Origin: JAVZLQ01 sp049700035
GTDB lineage: Archaea > Thermoproteota > Bathyarchaeia > Bathyarchaeales > Bathycorpusculaceae
Direction of reading: 5' to 3'
Length of the DNA: 12,934 nucleotides
NCBI GenBank assembly: GCA_049700035.1
Contig: JBNAWC010000035.1
Coordinates: 1-12,934, forward strand
The number at the start of each line of letters is the position of its first letter. Positions within the stretch are counted from its first letter, which is position 1. Of the stretch, positions 1-5,667 are shown piece after piece. The notes beneath the pieces are model-generated. The model worked only from the letters and a program-made list of their open reading frames with translations, had not been told where the DNA came from and did no database searches. The translations under genes and the position numbers were made by a program.

Positions 1-502
1 TGCGTTTAGAGGAATACTCAACACCACTCAGCCCAGAGATCGCGGACATCAGTGAGAGCGCGCGCGCGCGCAAGGCATAACTTCCAAAGTTGGAGAAGAC
101 CAGCACATTATATTATGGGACTTAGAGAAATGCACAATTGAGCAAGCGAGACAAGCCTTAGCCGAAGTGCAGTATCGCTACAGATTAGGCGACATTTGGA
201 TTACAAGCGATGCTGGAGGCAGTTATAGGGCTTGGTGCTTCAGCAAGCGACCGTTTAAACAATACTTGAAGATTTTGCTTGACACTCGACATTTGGACTG
301 GAACTTTTTCTATTGGACTGTTAAGCGTGGACAAGCAACTTTAAGGACAAGCGACAAGCAAGGTAGACCATGCCAGCGTGTAGTTGCCTGCTTAAAAGGC
401 TATGAGGAGACGCAGATTCCCAGCATACTAACCCATGTGGTTTATGATACTGGCTTGGAAAAGCGTGGTTTAGTCATTCAATTGCCAATTAAAAGGCGAT
501 AA
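1..502 (+). pseudogene. 5'-truncated, frame-disrupted gene of a probable mobile element, unknown function
   Basis: I do not recognise the family. Two adjoining frames look like one protein. From position 3 one frame reads to TAA at 78-80 (beginning RLEEYSTPLSPEIADISES). From position 56 the next frame is open to the stop at 500-502. Its first 37 codons before the earliest standard start (GTG 167) look coding, for example QHIILWDLEKCTIEQARQAL. The frames meet in a (GC)7 tract at 58-71; losing one GC unit, or a -1 shift, joins them into SESARARAQGITSK. Later motifs are LGDIWITSDAGGSYRAWCFS and NFFYWTVKRGQATLRTS, rich in aromatic and basic residues. The 3' end lies 2 nt before the next gene. I infer a replication- or packaging-type accessory protein only from context. 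The break could be a sequence error, real decay or recoding. The true start lies left of the window, or at GTG 167 if only that part is expressed. Confidence 0.5.
58..71 (+). repeat. (GC)7 dinucleotide tract inside a gene
   Basis: Fourteen bases of perfect alternating GC, in a region that is otherwise A/T-rich. It sits exactly where the coding frame changes from codon phase 0 to phase 2 (position modulo 3). A change of one dinucleotide unit (7 to 6) or a -1 ribosomal shift restores one continuous frame. Dinucleotide tracts are prone to replication slippage and to base-calling error. Confidence 0.8.
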
Positions 503-504
503 TT

Positions 505-978
505 TTGGACAGGTTTCCAGAAGCGTTCAGAAGATTCGAGGAAGTCGTGAAAGTGGAAAAAATTAAGTCGTTTCAAGAGTTGTTGACGAGTTTCAGCCTC
601 TGGGCTGGGCGAAAGTGGAAAAACACGCCTAAACAGGTTGAAGCTTTGAAGGTTGAGGCTTTCAAAAGGCAAATTCCACAAATCCCAGTTAGTTTTGAGG
701 AATATGAAGCTGAAAAAGCTGAAATTGACAAGCTTTATAGACGTGTCTATTATTGTCGAACCCGTTACTTGTATAACGAGGCTGTTTTTAAGGCGTTGAC
801 TTTGGAGCGTTTTCGTGTTCGTGGAAAAAGACGTGTTGAGCTTGAGAAGCGTATTAGTGAAGCGCAGAAGCGCATGGAGTTTTGGAAGGCTGAGTGGGAG
901 TCTGCTTATGCTAGGCTCAAGGCTTCACGTTCACGCTTTAGGCTTAAGGTTGTTGCTGAGCGTAGAATCCGTGATTAA
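505..978 (+). CDS. Hypothetical coiled-coil basic protein of the left cassette
   Basis: A 157-residue protein that I cannot assign to a family. It starts at TTG 505, 2 nt after the preceding stop, with an AGGCGAT motif at 494-500 as a likely ribosome-binding site. Residues 1-35 look like an amphipathic helical N-terminus. From about residue 63 to the end the sequence is almost entirely charged helix, with heptad-like spacing (for example ELEKRISEAQKRMEFWKAE, residues 112-130), so a coiled coil is likely. The C-terminus is strongly basic (ASRSRFRLKVVAERRIRD). No signal peptide, membrane segment or cysteine motif is seen. The tight spacing on both sides suggests one polycistronic message with its neighbours. 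A nucleic-acid-binding or structural role in a mobile element is possible but is inference only. Confidence 0.65.
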   Translation: MDRFPEAFRRFEEVVKVEKIKSFQELLTSFSLWAGRKWKNTPKQVEALKVEAFKRQIPQIPVSFEEYEAEKAEIDKLYRRVYYCRTRYLYNEAVFKALTLERFRVRGKRRVELEKRISEAQKRMEFWKAEWESAYARLKASRSRFRLKVVAERRIRD

Positions 979-979
979 G

Positions 980-1075
980 ATGAGATGCCCCAATTGTAAA
1001 CAGCCTACTAAACGCCTTAAGGCTGAAACTGAAAGGTTTAAGCTTAAAATGGTGAAGCGTGTAAAGGAGATGTAA
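980..1075 (+). CDS. Small 31-residue protein with one CPNC zinc-knuckle-like motif
   Basis: An ATG at 980 lies one base after the preceding stop and opens a 31-codon frame that ends 2 nt before the next start. GTGAT at 971-975 could serve as a ribosome-binding site. The protein starts MRCPNCKQPTKRLKAE and continues as a lysine-rich helix. CxxC near the N-terminus is half of a zinc-ribbon site, so it might dimerise around a metal ion; this is inference. The frame is also open upstream of the ATG, to about 815, but that stretch overlaps the preceding gene in another phase and has no coding character, so I chose the short form. The tight fit between neighbours is the main support, since a frame this short can occur by chance. 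Confidence 0.45.
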   Translation: MRCPNCKQPTKRLKAETERFKLKMVKRVKEM

Positions 1076-1077
1076 AG

Positions 1078-1368
1078 ATGAAGAGCGATTGGGGTGAGGA
1101 CTTTTTAAGGTTTTTCAGCGGTAAGCCTTGCATAATCGACACTCCTGTTGGCTCTGTTTGTGGTGTTTGGCAAGGGGCGGACAGTAGCTTCCATAATGGT
1201 ATTGGGAACATTATTTTGACAACATCTGAGAAGCGATGGTTGCTTGTTAGGGGTTGGATTGCTGTAAAGGTTTTGGAATGCGATGTATTTGCTAAGGTGA
1301 CGTATTTGATGATGGTTAAAGTCTTGCTTAGTTGCTTGGATGTGGAAGGGTTTGAGAGAGCAGACTAA
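1078..1368 (+). CDS. Hypothetical small beta-rich protein of the left cassette
   Basis: A 96-residue protein with no family I can name. The ATG start is preceded by AAAGGAG at 1063-1069 with 8 nt spacing, the clearest ribosome-binding site in the cassette. Residues 16-65 alternate short hydrophobic strands and turns (GKPCIIDTPVGSVCGVW, then GNIILTT, then RWLLVRGWIAVKVL), which looks like a small beta-barrel of SH3 or Sm type. That is a visual guess, not a domain match. The last 30 residues are hydrophobic and less convincing. The gene overlaps the next reading frame by 29 nt if that one starts at ATG 1340. It is co-oriented with all genes of the cassette. Confidence 0.6.
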   Translation: MKSDWGEDFLRFFSGKPCIIDTPVGSVCGVWQGADSSFHNGIGNIILTTSEKRWLLVRGWIAVKVLECDVFAKVTYLMMVKVLLSCLDVEGFERAD

Positions 1369-1676
1369 AATTAAGCTTGAAATTGTTAAAGTGCTTGTTG
1401 ATGGTGCGCATAGCGTTAGAGAGGCTAAAAAAATGGCTTAAAGGACACCGAGAAGGCATAGGGGAATCTACATATTACCGCTACGCTAAAACATGTGTTG
1501 ACCCATACATCGACCAAAGCCGTGGGCTTCAGCTTACAGTTTGGCAGGTTTTGAAGCCTGATAAATACTTTAAAGTGAGGGCTGAAGCGGAAGAGAAGGC
1601 TTTGGAACTGCTTGAAAAGCTTAGAGAATTAAGGGAAAAGCGTGATAAATGTGGCAAGAAAGCTGAAGTCTCATGA
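1340..1676 (+). pseudogene. Frame-disrupted helix-turn-helix-like protein
   Basis: The frame from ATG 1340 (MWKGLREQTKIKLEIVKVLV) runs to TAA 1439-1441. The frame one phase on continues with coherent sequence (WLKGHREGIGESTYYRYAK) to the stop at 1674-1676. They join in an A7 run at 1427-1433: with six A instead of seven the product is one 111-residue protein. Its residues 11-50 look like a helix-turn-helix with ESTYYRYAK as recognition helix, followed by a charged helix (ALELLEKLRELREKRDK). A small DNA-binding protein, such as a regulator or a small packaging subunit, is plausible but unproven. The start overlaps the previous gene by 29 nt and the end overlaps the next gene, as expected for a compact operon. 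The break may be a sequencing error, true decay, or slippage on the A7 run. A frame starting at TTG 1377 would encode only the second part. Confidence 0.5.
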
Positions 1677-2103
1677 ATGGCTTTTCTTTTTCGGCTTCAG
1701 TCCAGACGAGGCAAGGTATGTTCTTGAGCAAGGTTTACCCATTCCTGCGCGTGAGCCGACATGGAGAAAACTGTTTTACGTAAGGTCTGGGCTTATATCT
1801 GGCGAAAGAACCGTTGGAATGAGCCTTAAGGATTTGAAGCCTATTTATGGTTCTGGGTTGAGTCCAACTGTTTATTCAAAGTATAGTTGGCTTGTGTATC
1901 ATGGGTTATTTAAAGAGGAAGAGGTTGAAGAAAAGGAAGGGAATCCTCGGAGTAAACGTAAGCCGACGCCTGAGCAGATAAGGAAGGCTGAGACGAATAT
2001 TCCGCCTGAATTGCTACGGTTAAGGGTTAAGCGTCTCGCTCAGCTTGTCAAGTTTTTGGAAAACTATCCTAGTCATGGTAAAAGGCGTGGAAAGTCATCC
2101 TAA
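1642..2103 (+). CDS. Hypothetical basic protein, last gene of the left cassette
   Basis: About 150 residues; not recognised. Possible starts are GTG 1642, with AAGGGA at 1631-1636 upstream, and GTG 1651 (MARKLKSHEWLFFFGFSPDE), which has GTGAT just upstream. Both overlap the preceding gene, so translational coupling is likely. The first half contains aromatic-rich segments (EWLFFFGFSPDEARYVLEQG; LFYVRSGLISGERTVGMSLK) that might fold as a helical DNA-binding domain. The middle is a charged low-complexity linker (EEEVEEKEGNPRSKRKPTPE), then a leucine/arginine helix and a basic tail ending KRRGKSS. No catalytic motif is visible. The gene ends where the C-poor G/T-rich tract begins, so it probably closes the operon. 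Role inferred from position only: mobile-element accessory protein. Confidence 0.6.
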   Translation: MINVARKLKSHEWLFFFGFSPDEARYVLEQGLPIPAREPTWRKLFYVRSGLISGERTVGMSLKDLKPIYGSGLSPTVYSKYSWLVYHGLFKEEEVEEKEGNPRSKRKPTPEQIRKAETNIPPELLRLRVKRLAQLVKFLENYPSHGKRRGKSS

Positions 2104-2280
2104 TTATCATTGTTTTTGGTATTAGGATGCTGTAAGTATAGTTGTTGTTTTTTGTGTGGGGAGGGGTGGGTGGGTTTGGTTTTGTTTAGGTTTTTGGTTG
2201 TTTGTTTGTTTGACTGTTTGATTGTTTGTTTGATTGATGCATCTCTCTGTATTTGGTGGTGGGTGTGGGTGGATTGGGGA
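2104..2280 (+). repeat. C-poor, G/T-rich tract with TTTG repeats (non-coding)
   Basis: From about 2130 to 2233 the plus strand has almost no C and consists of T runs, G runs and GTTT repeats. Between 2198 and 2238 a TTTG-type repeat appears twice in slightly different form (2201-2216 and 2221-2236). A second G-rich stretch follows at 2255-2280 (GG and GGG groups ending in GGGG). A T6 run at 2148-2153, about 45 nt after the last cassette stop, is a possible archaeal oligo-T terminator for the cassette. A 61-codon frame (2110-2295) exists but is made of Cys, Trp, Val and Leu forced by composition, and I do not regard it as a gene. Confidence 0.6.
2158..2174 (+). other. G-quadruplex motif
   Basis: The plus strand reads GGGG-A-GGGG-T-GGG-T-GGG: four G runs of at least three joined by single-base loops. 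By the usual G3+N1-7 rule this is a near-ideal quadruplex of high expected stability. It lies 55 nt downstream of the last cassette stop and 5 nt after a T6 run. In the RNA sense it would fold in the 3' tail of the cassette message. As DNA it could stall polymerase or mark a recombination or replication site. Function is inference; the motif itself is directly visible. Confidence 0.7.
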
Positions 2281-2591
2281 GAGAGAAAAAGATAAACTTT
2301 TTATTGTTGATTATGATTGTGGGTGTTTCTTTTACGCCTTTTAACAAAGCCATTAATTTTCCAATTTTTGAGGAAGTGTTGTAGATTTTGAGCTTAAGTC
2401 CATTTTCGTTTGCGATTTTTTTCTGCTATTTTAATTGCTTGTATGTGGTTTTCTGGGAGAACTCGCTCACAAACTGGTGTCACTATAGGTTTTGCAGTGC
2501 ATGGGTGTCCTGGACTTATAAATTCTACGGTTTGGAAGTGTCCACTTATTGCCGTGCTATTACTTACAAAAACTTCAATTTTTCTGGGCAT
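2186..2591 (-). pseudogene. Frameshifted thioredoxin-fold protein gene
   Basis: Starting at ATG 2591 the minus strand encodes MPRKIEVFVSNSTAISGHFQ and continues to a helix, NHIQAIKIAEK, then hits an early stop at 2394-2396. One A fewer in the A7 run (plus-strand T7, 2416-2422) lets the frame continue IANENGLKLKIYNTSSKIGK, a second helix, and then ETPTIIINNKKFI. That order (strand, helix, strand, helix, T-P-T before a strand and N-N-K) is the thioredoxin/glutaredoxin pattern, with TPT as the cis-proline motif. The usual CxxC after the first strand is absent; instead Cys31 and Cys41 lie in an insertion of about 35 residues. After KKFI the tail is low-complexity and runs into the G/T-rich tract, stopping at 2186-2188, so the true C-terminus may be eroded. 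It could be a real gene with one base-call error, or a decaying one. Confidence 0.55.
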
Positions 2592-2754
2592 TTTATCCAG
2601 ATGAAACTATGATGTTGTCAATTATTTGAGCCTTGGTTTACATTATTTTACTTAGCTTAAAATAAAATTGCATACGGGTAATTGCTGATCAATTGAGTTT
2701 ACGCAAGTCAAATTAATAGGTTAGAAGACACATTATTCTATTAGGAGAGCACCT
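2592..2754. promoter_or_regulatory. Divergent A/T-rich intergenic region
   Basis: A non-coding spacer between the thioredoxin-like gene (minus) and the chelatase ATPase (plus). It holds several TATA-like stretches, such as CTTAAAATAAAA at 2656-2667 and AAATTAATA at 2710-2718. The latter is suitably placed to give a short leader containing the AGGAG at 2743-2747. I cannot choose between them without transcript data. Confidence 0.3.
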
Positions 2755-5166
2755 TTGGGTCAGAGAAAACGACTGGTGTTTCCGTTCTCAGCGATAGTTG
2801 GATTGGACAAGCTCAAGCTAGCCATCCTTATAAACGCAATAAACCCGAAAATTGGCGGATTACTAATAAAGGGGCCTAAGGGCTCTGGAAAAAGCACTAT
2901 AGTGCGGGCTTTGGCGGATATACTTCCAAAAATAAGTGTTGTTAAGGATTGTCCGTTTAACTGCAACCCTTATGACCCGTCGAACATGTGTCCGAGATGT
3001 AGTGAACGCTACAGGAAGGGGGAGAAGCTTCCAGTTGAAGAGAAGGAAATGGTTGTTGTTGATCTTCCGTTAGGCGCAACAGAAGACCGCGTGATTGGAA
3101 GCCTCGACGTTGAAAAAGCAATAAAATATGGAATTGAAGCGCTTGAGCCGGGAATCCTCGCAGAAGCAAACCAAAACATACTTTATGTTGATGAAATCAA
3201 CTTGCTGCCAGACCACATAGCTGATGACCTGCTTGATGCTGCGGCAGCTGGATGGAACATAGTTGAAAGAGAAGGTGTTTCAGTGAGCCATCCTTCCCGT
3301 TTCATTTTTGTTGGCACAATGAACCCTGAAGAAGGTGAATTGAGACCGCAACTTCTCGACCGCTTTCCATTGTCTGCCACGGTTGAGCGGATAACTTCCT
3401 TAAAGGATAGAATGGAAATTGTGAAGAGAAACATGGAGTTTGAGTCTGACCCTGAAAAGTTCTATGAGAAATATAAGCCTATGCAAGATGAACTTCGAAG
3501 AAGGATAGTTCAAGCAAGGGAAATCCTAAAGGAAGTTCAAATTTCAGATGCTCTCCTCGAAGCCATCTGCAAGGCATGTTTGGAATTGAAGGTGGATGGT
3601 CTTCGTCCAGACATAGTTATTGCAAAGGCAGCTGTAACGCTTGCCGCTTTCGAAAACAGGAAAGAAGTCGCTCTTGACGATGTGTTGGTGGCGGCAGATT
3701 TAGCTCTAAGCCATAGAACACGCGAAGGAGGTTTTCTGGAACCAGCCACGACGCAGGAAATAAGGGAAGTTTTCACTGCAGCGGTGAAGAAAGTTTTTCA
3801 AATTGAAAAAATTGAGGAGTCCGCACAAAAGAGCATAGAGAAGAGGAGACTTTGGAAGGGAAAGAGCGCCTTCTGGGTAAGAGAGGACGCCACGAAAGAG
3901 GAAGAGGAAAAGGCGCAAAAGGAAAATTTTTTCAAAAGATTGCGAAGACTTCAGCTTAAACTTATGCTTTTTTTTAACAGAATTGTTGGCGGCGTGATGT
4001 TTGGCATAGGAAAACGATTAAAAAAACAGCCACAAAAAGGTCTTATGGTTCAAGGTTACCAGTTTGGCTCAGATAAACTTCGAGGCGAAATTCAAGAAGA
4101 AGGCGAAACTGAAAGGGCAAAGGATGAGAAGGGTTATCCGACTGTAAGTGACGTAGCCAAAAAAACCGAGGTTTCTGAAGGAGCGGCTATTACTGAAAGT
4201 TTAAGCGGAAAATTTGTTTCACCGTCACACTTTTTTCTAAAAATAGGCAAAATGAAAATTGGAAAGAAAAGCGAAAGCTCATACGCTGGAAAACGTGCTT
4301 TAACGGTTACGGCTTTGCATAAAGGTAAGCCCTATGGCTGGAAATTCCCTAAGGGTGCACCTTCAGACATACACTTGTTCGCAACGATTCGTGCAGCAGC
4401 GAGAAAACAAAAGTTCCGTGAGGCAACCGATTACACCGCTGTGAGGATAGATTCTGAAGATGTGCGTGAGAAGCTGAGGTTATGCAAGACACGGCTGACT
4501 ATGGTTTTTGTGGTTGACTTGAGCGGTTCAATGTTGATTAGTGTTGATGCCATGAAAGAGGCGCTATTGCAGTTGCACAATGACGCGTACAGATGCAGGG
4601 ACCGCGTGGGAATAATTGCATTAAAGGGTTTGGGTGCCGTTGTCGTTCAACATCCAATAACAAATTTGAGAGTTGTCGCTAACAAGCTGGTGAACATGAA
4701 AATTAGCGGCTACACGCCGTTGGCAACTGGGATGCTGAAAGCCCTAGAAGTTTTGAAAGAAGAGAAAAGAAGAGACCCTTCGACAACTCTTGCAATGGTT
4801 ATAATTACAGACGGAAGCGCCAACGTTCCATTGGTGAGAAGCTTAGAAACAGGTGAAGTTCGCAACATAGATGAAATTGGGGTTATAACAAGGGAATATG
4901 AAGATTTAGCAGTTAAAGATGTCATTTCAGTGTCAAAACTCATTAGACGAGAGGGAATACGCACAATAATAATAAACACCAATCCACACCTTTATGGACG
5001 CGAAACCTACGGGTTAATAGTAACCCGCCTCGCAGCCCAAATTACTGGCGGAACCCACCACGAAATTGGCAAGCTAACAACAAGAGAAGATTTTGTACAG
5101 GACATAATTACGAGAATAAGAGAAGACCAGAGAAGAATAGCCTATCCAGTACAATACGCCAAATAA
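2755..5166 (+). CDS. Fused magnesium/cobalt-chelatase-type ATPase (ChlI-AAA+ and ChlD-VWA)
   Basis: An 803-residue protein joining both small chelatase subunits. Start TTG 2755 is supported by AGGAG at 2743-2747. The N-terminal AAA+ module has Walker A GPKGSGKST (40-48), LPLGATEDR (104-112) typical of ChlI, Walker B ILYVDEINLL (D146, E147), sensor-1 N190 and R203. Cys66, Cys70, Cys79 and Cys82 may bind metal. Residues about 360-545 form a charged, variable linker. Residues about 545-570 resemble the GRR...DATLRAAA segment that precedes the ChlD VWA. The VWA domain has a complete MIDAS: D588-L-S590-G-S592, T654 and D686. Family knowledge: this ATPase drives metal insertion into tetrapyrroles with a large CobN/ChlH subunit, none of which is in the window. 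In a non-photosynthetic archaeon, cobalt for cobalamin is the likelier metal, but some archaeal members have no known partner. The TudS-like gene follows after 24 nt. Confidence 0.88.
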   Translation: MGQRKRLVFPFSAIVGLDKLKLAILINAINPKIGGLLIKGPKGSGKSTIVRALADILPKISVVKDCPFNCNPYDPSNMCPRCSERYRKGEKLPVEEKEMVVVDLPLGATEDRVIGSLDVEKAIKYGIEALEPGILAEANQNILYVDEINLLPDHIADDLLDAAAAGWNIVEREGVSVSHPSRFIFVGTMNPEEGELRPQLLDRFPLSATVERITSLKDRMEIVKRNMEFESDPEKFYEKYKPMQDELRRRIVQAREILKEVQISDALLEAICKACLELKVDGLRPDIVIAKAAVTLAAFENRKEVALDDVLVAADLALSHRTREGGFLEPATTQEIREVFTAAVKKVFQIEKIEESAQKSIEKRRLWKGKSAFWVREDATKEEEEKAQKENFFKRLRRLQLKLMLFFNRIVGGVMFGIGKRLKKQPQKGLMVQGYQFGSDKLRGEIQEEGETERAKDEKGYPTVSDVAKKTEVSEGAAITESLSGKFVSPSHFFLKIGKMKIGKKSESSYAGKRALTVTALHKGKPYGWKFPKGAPSDIHLFATIRAAARKQKFREATDYTAVRIDSEDVREKLRLCKTRLTMVFVVDLSGSMLISVDAMKEALLQLHNDAYRCRDRVGIIALKGLGAVVVQHPITNLRVVANKLVNMKISGYTPLATGMLKALEVLKEEKRRDPSTTLAMVIITDGSANVPLVRSLETGEVRNIDEIGVITREYEDLAVKDVISVSKLIRREGIRTIIINTNPHLYGRETYGLIVTRLAAQITGGTHHEIGKLTTREDFVQDIITRIREDQRRIAYPVQYAK

Positions 5167-5190
5167 GCTTAAACAGTAAAGGCTGCAAAA

Positions 5191-5667
5191 ATGGACAAAA
5201 GAAGCAACAAACTTGCATTGGTTGCGCATTGTATTTTAAATCAAAACTCACGTGTTTTTGGCTTAGCTGAAGAGGCTGGCATGATACGCGAAGTTATAGA
5301 AGTTTTCATGCGAAACAATGTTGGGGTAATTCAGATGCCATGCCCAGAACTTGCCTACGCGGGATTGTCAAGAACGCCTAAAACAAGGGAGCAATATGAC
5401 ACTTTAGAGTTCAGACGCATATGTAAAAAAGTTGCTGAAGAACTTACAAGGCAGATTAGCGAATATAAGCGGCATGGAATAACGCTGAATGTTGTTGTTG
5501 GCGTTGATGGCAGTCCAAGCTGTGGAGTGAAAAATTCTGGAATATTTATTGAAGAATTGCGCTTGGCTTTGGATAAAGTTGGAGTTTCAGCACCGTTTTG
5601 TGAGATAGACCTAAAAAGTCCAAAGGAAAGCGTTACCCAAATTGAAAAGTTAATCAAACAAAATTAA
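5191..5667 (+). CDS. TudS-related (CD3072-type) putative desulfidase, iron-sulfur protein
   Basis: 158 residues. It begins KLALVAHCILNQNSRVFGLA and has IQMPCPELAYAG at 47-58 and VDGSPSCG at 105-112. Cys14, Cys51 and Cys111 match the spacing of the three cysteines that hold the [4Fe-4S] cluster in TudS-type thiouracil desulfidases (DUF523-like fold). The CILNQNSR motif is typical of the CD3072-type branch, whose substrate is unknown to me. No signal peptide or membrane segment, so probably cytosolic. ATG 5191 has a weak AAAGG (about 5178-5182) and lies 24 nt after the chelatase ATPase, so the two are probably co-transcribed. Its stop TAA (5665-5667) overlaps the stop of the convergent UPF0282 gene. 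A role in tRNA-thiouridine or sulfur metabolism is inference. Confidence 0.78.
   Translation: MDKRSNKLALVAHCILNQNSRVFGLAEEAGMIREVIEVFMRNNVGVIQMPCPELAYAGLSRTPKTREQYDTLEFRRICKKVAEELTRQISEYKRHGITLNVVVGVDGSPSCGVKNSGIFIEELRLALDKVGVSAPFCEIDLKSPKESVTQIEKLIKQN

Noticed and set aside
815..979. N-terminal extension of the CPNC mini-protein frame
   Set aside because: It overlaps the coiled-coil gene in another phase and lacks coding character; ATG 980 fits the gene spacing.
2110..2295. 61-codon plus-strand frame rich in Cys, Trp, Val and Leu
   Set aside because: It is a by-product of the C-poor G/T-rich tract; no ribosome-binding site, and composition alone explains the residues.
2388..2612. Two plus-strand frames of 64-74 codons
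   Set aside because: They lie antisense to the thioredoxin-like sequence, whose minus-strand reading has much better protein character.
2755..5166. Photosynthetic magnesium chelatase
   Set aside because: No chlorophyll genes are nearby and the surroundings are archaeal; the fused ChlI-ChlD type occurs widely without photosynthesis.
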